From NCBI RefSeq assembly GCF_963678635.1, contig NC_087064.1, positions 57,482,338 to 57,546,337 of the forward strand: 64,000 nt of DNA. The letters are read 5' to 3'. The position numbers and the translations under genes are program-made. This document shows, piece after piece, positions 45,605-55,509 of the stretch. Source of the DNA: Symsagittifera roscoffensis. Its lineage: Eukaryota; Xenacoelomorpha; Acoela; Convolutidae. The notes under the pieces are model-generated. The model saw only the letters and a list, made by a program, of their open reading frames with translations. It was not told where the DNA came from and did not search any database. Position 1 is the first letter of the stretch, and each line of letters begins with the position of its first letter.

Positions 45605-47870
45605 AACGATATAAAACAATCTGAAATAACAATAATAGGAAAGTCAGATCACATCCCATCCGGTAAAAATTTATAAACTGTCATTTTATGGTTTTTTCAC
45701 TGTTTTCGGTCTTTTTTGGATTTTTTACTGTTTTTTGTGCTTTTTTGTTTTCAAGTAAATTTGTTTTTGGTTTTTTCTTGGCTATACACTGTTTTTTCTC
45801 AATTTTACGCTTTCTCTTGAATTGTTTTTGGTCCGGGCTCATGCATGGGATAAGCGGGCTCATGACTTCCCACCTAAAACTCCGGCCCCCGAAATTTTTG
45901 GTCTTAACTAAGTTAAAAAGCTAAATAGTACCAGGCTGAGGAACGGTACCTTCCACCAAGTACAAAAAAGGAAATTAAGGCCTCTAACTCGAGCATACGC
46001 CCGGAGCGGACGGTTCATCGCTGAAACGTTTGCTGATGGTCAGTTGATGGTCTTATGCATGCAGTTGATGGTCTTATGCATGCCTTTGACAGTTCCACCC
46101 ATGAGCGCCAAAAAAAGTCTATGTAACATTCGCCCAAATATTACATAGTGACAGAGCAAAGAAAAAGCACCCATTGACAACTGGCCAGCGTCAGTTACCT
46201 AAATCTTTCTCGTTTTTTACCGTCTAGACCTAGCCAGTTGATTTTCTGGAATTCTTAGGGCTAAGTAAAAGTTACCATTTTTAGGCCATCAGTCAAACAA
46301 CTTTTGATCAGCTTTCGTTTGCATGCGAAGACATCCACATAGCTGGGTCTCGGATCCACAGACTATGTGATTGCTATTAAAAACACGGCTCGGATATCCT
46401 CTTTTACTATGTTTTTAGTGATGGTTATATACTAAATCCATTGGAGATGGATTGACCCTTTCCTCTTCCTAGCTACTCATGCTCTGAAATAACCCACAAG
46501 ATTAGGGTTAATTCAATCGTTCAGGGCATTAAAGCAGCTAAAAAGTCAGTTTATAACAGTCTCTTAACATACAACAGTCTCTGGACACCGGGCCTTCGAT
46601 TCCGTGCTCTCCCAATAATAACGTTGTTATTTCTCCAACTTCGTGGCACGGGAGGGTACTGATCCTTCCGGCTATCCCACTGAAGCCTCCTTCCTTCTTA
46701 TCGGCTTCCGCTATGCGTCTTATTGTGCGTGATCGTCACGATAAGAGACTTCGTTTTTTCTTCCGTTTTTTCTTGACCGTTTTTCACTGGTTATTTCGGA
46801 TGTTCTGTTTTTCCGTCCGCTTTCTGGCAAATATGGCCACTTTCTGTATTTCTCAGAAAGATTCCGCCGCAATTCGATTTTTTAAAAATTTACTTCTAGA
46901 ATATTCCGCTTCTCTTTTTCGTAATGTGTAATATTCGCCCGGAAGTACATATCGACGGAAATCAAAGCTAGGTTTGAAAACGACTGGCTAGCGTCTAAAC
47001 ACTGCTCTACATGCTTTTCACCGTCTCTGTCAAATCCAGTTCTTTTGGTGGTCTTTCTAACATCGGGTCGACAAAAAAACAGTACTGTTTCCGGCTTCGA
47101 TTAGAACGCTCTAATTAACTTAATTATATGCAAAATAGTGACCTCATGGCTGGGTCTCAGTATCCCCAGACCACGAGGTCACTCCTAAAAACCGGGCTAC
47201 TACTTATTTATCATATTACAATTGTTTTTGTTCAGTAGAAAAAAATCATCATCGCCATCGGAGATGGATAAACCCTTTCCCTCAACTCTTAGCTTCTCAT
47301 GATCTGAAAACGAATCTAGATGTTATCAAATCAATTCAGGACATCTCCAGGAAGCTAAAAGTTTATAAAATGCTTTTCGAGTTCTCCCCCCGAGACCCCT
47401 CCGGATTCTGGAATCCGGGGAAAAAACGTTCTTTGTTGTTTCAGGAAGGCTGGACACGCCGTCCCAACACTCTTCCTTTTTCTCGGGATTCGCTTTTTAA
47501 CGATTGTAGCGGCACAATCGTTACAACTCGGAATGGTTGTGGGTCACAATAATCTTCTTATCGTTCGTATTTCTCGACTGACTCTTCTCTGTCTAATTTT
47601 AATGTTGTTCTCGTCGAGAATACTGTTGTTGTTGTGTGTTCGCCGTTCCAGTTGGTAGGAAGTTTCGACGTTGTCATGTGTCTTTCTTTTTGAACGAAGT
47701 TTTAAAATTAACTAGAAACTTCAAATTAACCCTTCCACGTTCGTCAAAATGAACGATTAAGACCTCTAATTCGTTAAAACCGTTAATCTTGCCACTCCGA
47801 TGTTACAACAAAATTTCGAAATCGACTCTTCATTTTTATACATTCTGGTCGAATGTCAAAATGAGTTCGT
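45605..47870 (+). repeat. A-family LTR-like block E (type 1 plus type 2)
   Basis: This opens AACGATATAAAACAATCTG and continues with a T-rich tract, CGGTCTTAACTAAGTTAAAA and a 21-bp duplication (CAGTTGATGGTCTTATGCATG). A type 1 segment homologous to D follows (46124 TGTAACATTCGCCC to 46925), abutted by a type 2 segment homologous to the right half of A1-A3 (46925 TGTAATATTCGCCC to about 47870). Two related LTR-like segments in head-to-tail order could be a recombined or tandem LTR. It is duplicated as block F. Confidence 0.6.
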
Positions 47871-48054
47871 GATTAACAACGTCAATATTCTTTTTCTTGC
47901 TCGACGGAGGGTTCGGCTGTGTCAATCCGACTGAATGGCGTATTGTTATAAGGCCTCAAGTTCCAGAGTTTCGGGAACACTTCAATATGTCCTCTGTCTA
48001 CTTCACGCATTCGGTCACGGAAATTATCGTCAAAGTTTATTGATGTCATTTCTG

Positions 48055-48345
48055 GCTCTGATATCTTCGCGAACAGCAAGTCTTCGCTCATCAATTCTCT
48101 TTACACACTTTGCTCACACCAGTTGAGTGCGCTCCCATCCACTTGACTCTGATATCTTCGCGAGCAGCAAATCTTCGCTCATAAATTCTCTTAACACACT
48201 TTGATCGCACCATTTGAGTGCGCTCCCATCCACTGCTGAGATAAAGTTCACGTGCAACACCGACCTTCTATATGCTTCGATGCCTGATGATGCTACCTAT
48301 AACGAAAACGGTTGTATTTTTATGCAAATTTTATTGACTGAATAT
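48055..48345 (+). repeat. Fragment of the Penelope-like 3' end, tandemly duplicated
   Basis: CTGATATCTTCGCGAACAGCAA...GAGTGCGCTCCCATCCAC occurs twice in tandem (about 48055-48144 and 48147-48238), and the second copy continues through CTTCGATGCCTGATGATGCT...CGAAAACGGTTG. The same sequence follows the endonuclease at 53436-53630. The CTGATGA...GAAAA motif lies at 48284-48308. Confidence 0.65.
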
Positions 48346-48374
48346 TACCCGAACGTCTTCACTTGACTTTTGTT

Positions 48375-48604
48375 GACTTTATCGGAATGTTACCCGAACG
48401 TTACCACAATCGTATCAACGATACCCAACAGTCGTTGTGGATGTTGTCCCTGATGCCCTCTGTTGAGTCTGGAATACGTCTGTCAGCTTGCCACTCTACC
48501 CTCCGGTCACCGCCGAGTTTATCATTAACGTGCTTAAATACTCAAACAATATTCAAGGGAGGGTACTTTACCCACCACCAAAACACTCAATCTTTCGATC
48601 AGAA
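48375..48604. repeat. Fragment of the 784-bp unit
   Basis: The last 230 bp of the 784-bp unit (from GGAATGTTACCCGAACG to CTTTCGATCAGA). It ends at the same place and joins the same A-family sequence (AACGATATAAA) as the solitary unit at 45604. Confidence 0.75.
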
Positions 48605-50880
48605 ACGATATAAATCAATCTGAAATAACAATAATAAGAAAGTCAGATCACATCCCATCCGGTAATAATATATAAACCGTCATTTTATGTTTTTTTTTTC
48701 ACTGTTGTTGGTCTTTTTTGGATTTTTTACTGTTTTTTGTGCTTTTTTGTTTTCAAGTAAATTTGTTTTTGGTTTTTTGTTGGCTATACACTGTTTTTTC
48801 TCAATTTTACGCTTTCTCTTTAATTGTTTTTGGTCCAGGGCCTTGGGATAAGCGGGCTCATGACTTCCCACCTAAAACTCCGGCCCCCGAAATTTTTGGT
48901 CTTAACTAAGTTAAAAAGCTAAATAGTACCAGGCTGAGGATCGGTACCTTCCACCAAGTACAATAAAGGAAATTAAGGCCGCTAACTCGGGCATACGCCC
49001 GGAGCGGAGGGTTCATCGCTGAAACGTTTGCTGATGGTCAGTTGATGGTCTTATGCATGCAGTTGATGATCTTATGCATGCCTTTGACAATTCCACGCAG
49101 GAGCGCCAAAAAAAAGTCTATGTAACATTCGCCCAAATATTACATAGTGACAGAGCAAAGAAAAAGCAACCATTGACAACTGGTCAGCGTCAGTTACCTA
49201 AATCCTTCTCGTTTTTTACCGTCTAGACCTAGCCAGTTGATTTTCTGGAATTCTTAGGGCTAAGTAAAAATTACCATTTTTAGGCCATCAGTCAAACAAC
49301 TTTTGATCAGCTTTCGTTTGCATGCGAAGACATCCACATAGGTGGGTCTCGGATCCACAGGCTATGTGATTGCTATTAAAAACACGGCTCGGATATCCTC
49401 TTTTACTATGTTTTTAGTGATGGTTATATTTTAAATCCATTGGAGATGGATTGACCCTTTCCTCTTCCTAGCTACTCATGCTCTGAAATAACAAACAAGA
49501 TTTGGGTTAATTCAATCGTTCAGGGCATTAAAGCAGCTAAAAAGTCAGTTTATTACAGTCTCTTAACATACAACAGTCTCTGGACACCGGGCCTCCGATT
49601 CCGTGCTCTCCCAATAATAACGTTGTTATTTCTCCAACTTCGTGGCACGGGAGGGTACTGATCCTTCCGGCTATCCCACTGAAGCCTCCTTCCTTCTTAT
49701 CGGCTTCCGCTATGCGTCTTATTGTGCGTGATCGTCACGATAAGAGACTTCGTTTTTTCTTCCGTTTTTTCTTGACCGTTTTTCACTGGTTATTTCGGAT
49801 GTTCTGTTTTTCCGTCCGCTTTCTGGCAAATATGGCCACTTTCTGTATTTCTCAGAAAGATTCCGCCGCAATTCGATTTTTTAAAAATTTACTTCTAGAA
49901 TATTCCGCTTCTCCTTTTCGTAATGTGTAACATTCGCCCGGAAGTACATATCGACGGAAAATAAAGCTAGGTTTGAAAACGACTGGCTAGCGTCTAAACA
50001 CTGCTCTTTTATGCTTTTCACCGTCTCTGTCAAATCCAGTTTTTTTGGTGGTCTTTCTAACATCGGGTCGACAAAAAAACGTTACTGTTTCCGGCTTCGA
50101 TCTGAACGCTCTAATTAACTTAATTATTTGCAAAATAGTGAGCTCATGGCTGGGTCTCAGTATCCCCAGACCACGAGGTCACTCCTAAAAACAGGGCTAC
50201 TACTTATTTATCATATGACAATTGTTTTTGTTCAGTAGATAAAAATCATCATCTCCATCGAAAATGGATAAACCCTTTCCCTCAACTCCTAGCTTCTCAT
50301 GATCTGAAAACGAATCTAGATGTTATCAATTCAATTCAGGACATCTCCAGGAAGCTAAAAATTTATAAAATGCAGTTCGGGTTCTTCCCCCGAGACCCCT
50401 CCGGATTCTGGAATCCGGGGAAATAACGTCCTTTGCTGTTTCAGGAAGGCTGGATACGCCGTCCCAACACCCTTCCTTTTTCTCGGGATTAGCTTTGTAA
50501 CGATTTTAGCGGCACAATCGTTACAACTCGGAATGGTTGTGGGTCACGATAATCTTCTTATCGTTCGTATTTCTCGACTGTTTAATTTTAATGTTGTTCT
50601 CGTCGAGAATACTGTTGTTGTTGTGTGTTCGCCGTTCCACTTGGTAGGAAATTTCGACGTTGTCACGTGTCTTTCTATTTGAATGAAGTTTTAAAATTAA
50701 CTAGAAACTCCAAAATAACCCTTCCGCGTTCGTCAAAATGAACGATTAAGACCTCTATTTCGTTAAAACCGTTAATCTTGCCACTCGGATGTTACAACAA
50801 AATTTCGAAATCGACTCTTCATTTTTGTACATTCTGATCGAATGCCAAAATGAGTTCAAGATTAACAACGTCATTATTAA
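48605..50880 (+). repeat. A-family LTR-like block F, duplicate of block E
   Basis: Nearly collinear with 45605-47870 at a spacing of about 3.0 kb, including the T-rich tract, the 21-bp duplication near 49037-49075, the type 1 segment from about 49125 and the type 2 segment from about 49925. Differences are scattered substitutions and small indels. The frame 49712-49930 is conserved with 46713-46931, but its coding significance is doubtful. Confidence 0.65.
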
Positions 50881-51178
50881 GACTCTTCGAGAATACACTG
50901 AAAATTTAGTCCCAAAATATTTTTGGTTTTTTATTTAAAACTTACATGTCTTAAATCGAAATTATGACTCAGAAACGTCCAGACAAATTAATTTTAAAAT
51001 TTTTGATTAATTTTAGAGGTTAAAAGTATTTTAATCTTAATAATAATTTAGAGGTCAACTGTGATTGGCTTATTTTTTTTATCATGATGGTTTAGAACCA
51101 AAGTGTATGTGATTTATTGTAAATAACATTTGTAAATTGATGTTTTATCGTCATTTAGATTAGTTTATAGATAAAATC

Positions 51179-51203
51179 CTGACGATGCACATAGTTGCGA
51201 AAA
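51179..51203 (+). ncRNA. Hammerhead-like core motif, 5' side of the right Penelope-like copy
   Basis: CTGACGA, a short GCA/TGC hairpin, then GAAAA. This resembles the CUGANGA...GAAA core of hammerhead ribozymes, which are known in the terminal repeats of Penelope-like elements. Stem II is only 3 bp with an extra U, and stems I and III are not evident by eye, so it may be degenerate or coincidental. Confidence 0.25.
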
Positions 51204-51416
51204 CGTTTGAAATTTACTTTTTAGCAAAAATTTCTTCAATTTTACTTGTAAATTCGTGATAAACCAAAAAGCGAAGAGCTTAAAATTCCAACTGTTTTCC
51301 CATTAAAGGGCCAGTATAAAAATTTTTAATGATTTTCATCAATGTATAGAGAGTTTTTATAGTGTTTTTTTTTATAGATACGTAAAATATGGCCAATTTT
51401 TATTTGAGTTACCGAA

Positions 51417-52061
51417 ATGTTTCATATTTTAGCAGCTAGCTCCCTGTTCCACAGCATCAACACCCTTAACACATGTGAGAAAAATCAATACGAGAGCCTT
51501 GTTACAGCAATTCCTGGCCTATCCCTTAATAACAACTTGCTGAACCAAGGAAAGAACCTCCGACGATTACTGGAAGAGAGTCCACTGAAGGAGAAAAAAG
51601 TAGTTGTGTGGCACGACGTGGTGAACAACACCATTAGCAGCCACAGCCACAGAACAAACAACTATCGCCCAGCCGGTGTCGAGGAGCTAACAAACTATTT
51701 GAATTCGAAGAAGCAGCAGATATTGGCGATCGTATATTGCAGAAGGGAAGGAACGCCCGACTTGTTTAGTCAACTTCTCGGCACATGAGTGCTCATTATT
51801 CCAACTACAAAACGGTTACTCTCCAAGAGCAAGCAAAACGACCCGGAGCAGCTCAAGGAATATTTGAAGCTGCACCAGAGTGCTGAATTGGAGCTGAAAT
51901 CTCTACGATTGGTAGTGGCGCACAAAGAAAGGCTGTCAGAGCTGATTGGAAATATCAGGGGCAAACAACAGAGACCATCACAGACGAGGAGAAAGGCGAA
52001 AGCAAGACGTGAGCAGAAGGTGAAGGCAGAGGAAGTGTCTGCGCTTCAAAGACAGGGGTGA
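51417..52061 (+). pseudogene. Penelope-like ORF1, right copy (WHD..NN protein)
   Basis: Open from ATG 51417, interrupted only by one in-frame TGA (51786-51788), then open to 52061, 214 codons in all. Visible blocks: ILAASSLFHSINT (4-16), EKKVVVWHDVVNNTISSH (60-78), NYRPAGVEELTNYL, ILAIVYCRREGTPDLFSQLL (103-122), then a basic helical C-terminus (KLHQSAELELKSLRLVVAHK, RRKAKARREQKVKAEE). It aligns with 14821-15470. The N-terminus before LAAS is shorter than in that copy. The WHDVVNN and VYC.REGTPD blocks may reflect an SGNH-hydrolase-like fold, as in the esterase ORF1 of some retroelements, but the catalytic Ser is not evident. The basic tail suggests RNA binding. Confidence 0.6.
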
Positions 52062-52298
52062 GAAGAGTGTGATTTGTTTTCCTTTGTGCCTTGTGAGTTT
52101 CATTACTCGTGGCCTGCAAAACAATGACCACAGTACTTTTACCTGCTGTTTGGCTCAGACAAATTTTAAAAAGAAAACAAACTTGGAAAATTGTGTTAGA
52201 CTATTTAAAATTCTTTAAAAAAGTTCAAGTCTCTGTACATAGAATAAGGTTTGTGAGAAAATGTGTCTGAAAATGATCTAATACCGGACTTTTTGAAG

Positions 52299-52865
52299 TT
52301 TAGGGTCCCCGAAAACGGGTTTTTTTTCGGACCAAGCTGTGCATAATTTTCAATTGAAGCTACCAAGGACTGAAACTTCTAGGGCAAATGAGGATAGGAA
52401 AAGGTACGGGGAGATGCTAATGAAAGCAAGATCACTGGTGCAAAAAGAAACTGACGAACAGTGGTGGGCATCCATTTTCCGCTTTGTGAGGCGTCAAGTT
52501 GAGGCAAGCTTCAAAACAACATCAGAAAACCATAGAAAAAGGTTAGAAAAACTGTCCGAGAGACAAGATAACGTTTAACATCAGAAAACCATAGAAAAAA
52601 GTTAGAAAAACTGACCGAGAGACAAGATAAGGTACTTGATAACGTTCAACTGCCTGAATGGGTAAACGAAGTGCTATCAATGTGCCCGAAGCATCCCATT
52701 AGAGATAAATTTAACAAAACACATTTTTTGGCGGATACCGACATTTTCCTCTCACAATTGAAAAATCAAAAAACATCTAGTGAAACTTTATGTGAAATAG
52801 AAGCCGCGGCTAAGGCATTTGCAAAAAACGTAAGGCAAACCCCAATGTATCGCAGGGTAGGCGTA
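52299..52865 (+). pseudogene. Penelope-like RT, N-terminal region (right copy)
   Basis: Starts FRVPEN after an AG at 52297-52298, equivalent to FRVPKT in copies 2 and 5. It continues in shifted frames through AHNFQLKLPRTETSRANEDR, DEQWWASIFRFVRRQVEASF and ERQDKVLDNVQLPEWVNEVLS to MCPKHPIRDKFNKTHFLADT (52671-52735), matching SYGPKHPIKDKFYEIHFLAD. A 46-bp stretch (CATCAGAAAACCATAGAAAA...) is tandemly duplicated at about 52520 and 52580. The frame stops at 52868, where the RT core has been deleted. Confidence 0.6.
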
Positions 52866-53430
52866 TAACTTGCAAATTGTATCAAAAACAAACAGATATA
52901 GGGACTATACTGATCTATAGAAGCTGCGCCCCAACTCAGTATAAGCGTAGTGTTATCCAAGGCACTGTAATCAGGGTTTTTAGGGTTACATCCAGCTGGG
53001 AGCAATTTTATAAGACTATGGAAACTAATAGGGCGCAATGGCTGTCAAATCAGTACCCTGAAAATTGGTCCGCAAAGGTGGCTTCAGACGCCTTGTGCAA
53101 GATCATCGAGGGTAAGAGCAAGCCCCTGGATAGTGAGAGGTGTTTGTCAGTTCAATCACCAAAGGATGGGAAGCCCCCAATGCTGATGGTGCAATATAGA
53201 GGTAACCAGATCCAATACTTTGCTAACAGGTTACGAAAATTAACTAACGTTCAAGTGGTTTTCACCACAAGAAAACTACAATCATGTTTACCATCACCGA
53301 AGTCAGCATTTTCTAAGAGTGGTTATAAACTGTCATGTAGTGGATGCACTTCCACCTATGTCGGACAAACTGTTCGACATTTGACCACTAGAATTGAGGA
53401 ACATAAGAAAGCAGACTCACCGGTAGGACT
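52866..53430 (+). pseudogene. Penelope-like RT thumb and GIY-YIG nuclease start (right copy)
   Basis: One open frame (52877-53443) reads KQTDIGTILIYRSCAPTQYK (thumb, matching DTETILAFHSCAPLQHKK at 13 kb) and RVTSSWEQFYKTMETNRAQW. Near its C-terminus is YFANRLRKLTNVQVVFTTRK, then LQSCLPSPKSAF and LSCSGCTSTYVGQTVRHLTT, RIEEHKKADSPVG. The C-x2-C pair followed by YVGQT and R..EH is the GIY-YIG endonuclease signature used by Penelope-like elements to nick target DNA. The nuclease is cut off after SPVG and fused to the 3' segment, losing its metal-binding Glu region. Confidence 0.68.
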
Positions 53431-53574
53431 CACTTGGCTCTGATATCTTCGCGAACAGCAAATCTTCGCTCATCAATTCTTTTAACACACTTTGCTCACA
53501 CCATTTGAGTGCGCTCCCATCCACTGCTGAGATAAGGTTCAGGTGCAACACCGACCTTCTATATGCTTCGATGC

Positions 53575-53599
53575 CTGATGATGCTAGTTATAACGAAAA
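53575..53599 (+). ncRNA. Hammerhead-like core motif, 3' side of the right Penelope-like copy
   Basis: CTGATGA...CGAAAAC, preceded by CTTCGATGC. The same motif with a changed loop occurs at 48284-48308 and, in related form, at 51179-51203. The central segment does not form a convincing stem II by eye, so a functional ribozyme is doubtful. Conservation of both halves across copies is the main evidence. Confidence 0.25.
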
Positions 53600-53950
53600 C
53601 GGTTGTATTTTTATTCAAATTTTATTGACATGTAACTATTTTGAACAAAATTTGAAGTCACTAGCGAATATTTATATAGCGTTGGTATGGCCCTATCCAA
53701 CCTGTGCACGGACCGTCGCATGACGGAAGGGCCCATTTTAATCGACCTCTTTTTACATGTCACCTTAACCGGGTGCCTGACATCCAGCCGACGGGGCTTC
53801 AAGCCGAATCGTTAAATTAGGGACTTCAAATATGATGAATTTAAAAACTTTTCTTTGAAGAATTACTGAATTTCATGATCTTTGTTCACTAGTTATTGGC
53901 TCTTTCATAATTTTTTAGACTTGGTTAAAAATTAAAACATTATATTAATA

Positions 53951-54440
53951 TTACAATTTACGCATTTCAAAATCCGACTGATTTAACTTTGCCACTCTTA
54001 TGTCATGCATTGTTATGAAGTGCATTAAGTTTTTGAAGCTAAACATTTTACTGGTGAAACTTTCTTTGCTATTTTTGTTTCGTTCAAGGTCAGAGACAGT
54101 CAAAATTCTGTTATTCTTTTGCAAAATCCTAATAGGTTTGGAGAATCGCTGTCGATCCAAAACAAAGGAGTTTGTCTCAAAGTTTTTCTTTGGCGAAGTG
54201 TCATTCAGAGTAATGAAGTGGTGGCCCCTTTTATAATTTACCCTTTTCATTAAAATTTCACCTACTGATCTGGTTTTCACAAAAGTTGCTTTTCTCAAGA
54301 GGCTAACTAACCTATAAGCAGTAGTTTTTGGCCAATTGAATTTTTCAAGGTCACCGATATCGCCACGATTCGCATTAACTATAAAATCATATGTTTTATC
54401 CGCTGAAATAACGCATTTTTTGCTGTGCCACTTAAGTAAA
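53951..54440 (-). CDS. Unassigned exon-like open frame, 163 codons
   Basis: A minus-strand frame stays open from about 54440 to a stop at 53951 in AT-rich DNA where such length is unusual. It has no ATG near its start, but the upstream edge TTTTACTTAAG|TGG could be a 3' splice site, so it could be a terminal exon. The composition is protein-like: GDIGDLEKFNWPKTTAYRLV, FVKTRSVGEILMKRVNYKRG, FETNSFVLDRQRFSKPIRIL and MHFITMHDIRVAKLNQSDFE. No domain is recognised. A decayed mobile-element ORF is an alternative. Confidence 0.3.
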
Positions 54441-54473
54441 ATTCAACTGTTTTAAGTCATGGTATTTATAAGC

Positions 54474-54550
54474 TAAATGTAGCTTAGTGGTTTTGTGTTA
54501 GCCTCTGACGCATCAGTTGATGGGTTAGGTTCCCCGCTCTTGCAATTTAT
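54474..54550 (+). other. tRNA-like segment (possible SINE head)
   Basis: TAGCTTAGTGG at 54480-54490 fits a Pol III A box, and GGGTTAGGTTCCCC about 42 bp downstream roughly fits a B box. The cloverleaf does not fold convincingly by eye, so this may be a decayed tRNA-derived repeat, or chance. Confidence 0.2.
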
Positions 54551-54699
54551 TTTTCAAGCCTATTTTTTCCAACTTGACTACGTAATTTGTGAAGTGAAGG
54601 TTCGCGTCCTGTCATTTAGGTTTAAGTATGTCTAGAAGGCTCACTGCAGCTAATGCTGCTCTGAAAATTGGAAATGCTTGTCTTTAACTGAAAAATAGG

Positions 54700-55500
54700 T
54701 TAGATGTATGAATAGTAAGTTGGTTGCAGGGATGGATGGATAGCTGGATAGACGCATGGATGGCTGTGTATGTATATGGATGGCTTGATGGCTGATTAGA
54801 GGGATGGTTGGAGGGACGGATGGCTTGAGTGATGACTGGATTGGAGGATGATTGGCTAGATGTATGTATGGCATGATGGATGGCGGGTTCAATGGACGGT
54901 TGAATTCATGAGAGCATGGATGGATGGGCACTTGGATAGATAAATGGTTTGTTGAATGGCTTCATCGATGGTCGTTTGGGTGGACGCATGGGAGCATGAA
55001 TGTGGGGTCGACGGATGGAGGGATCGATGCATGCATGGATGCCTGGATAGATGATCGACTTGATGGCTGGTTGGATGGATAGCTTTATTGGAGTAATGGA
55101 TGGCTGGTTAGATAGATGATAGGTTGCTTGGATGGTTACATAGACGGTTGCTTGGGTAGATGGCTAGATGAATGGATAAATGGCTGGTTAAATGGATAAG
55201 TGAACGGGTGTCGGGATGGGTTGAAATCTGAATGCTTGTTATGGAGCTGATGTCTGAAGGCTTGTTATGCAACTGATTGGATGAATGAATGGCTGGATGC
55301 ATGGATGGCAGGATAGATGGATTGCTAGATGGGTCGATGGCTGGTTGATTGTCTGACTGGATGGGACTGATTAATAGATAGCAGGTTAGATGAAGGTATT
55401 GATAACCGATCGAATAAATCGATGGTAGGATTAATGGGTGGCTGGTTCATTGAATGGATGGCTGTTTTGTTGAATGGATGGCTCGATGTATAGGGGTTTA
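54700..55500. repeat. Degenerate ATGG/GGATGGATGG tandem repeat
   Basis: About 800 bp dominated by GGATGG, TGGATGGCTGG, TAGATAGATG and related 4-bp-based words, with point changes. Both strands give spurious open frames (for example the His/Pro/Ser-rich minus frame 54650-54931) caused by the repeat. It borders the LINE remnant on the left. Confidence 0.85.
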
Positions 55501-55509
55501 ATATTTGCC

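Larger units (their letters stand above)
51160..53640 (+). mobile_element. Penelope-like element, right-hand diverged copy
   Basis: Order: hammerhead-like motif (51179-51203), ORF1 (51417-52061), possible intron, RT N-terminal region (52299-52865), deletion of the RT core, RT thumb and GIY-YIG start (52866-53430), then a 3' segment ending with a second hammerhead-like motif (53575-53599). Codon use is less AT-rich than in the 9-25 kb copies, and the protein differs substantially, so it is a separate subfamily. The catalytic palm (LPKIHK to YVDD) is absent, so it is inactive. Confidence 0.7.
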
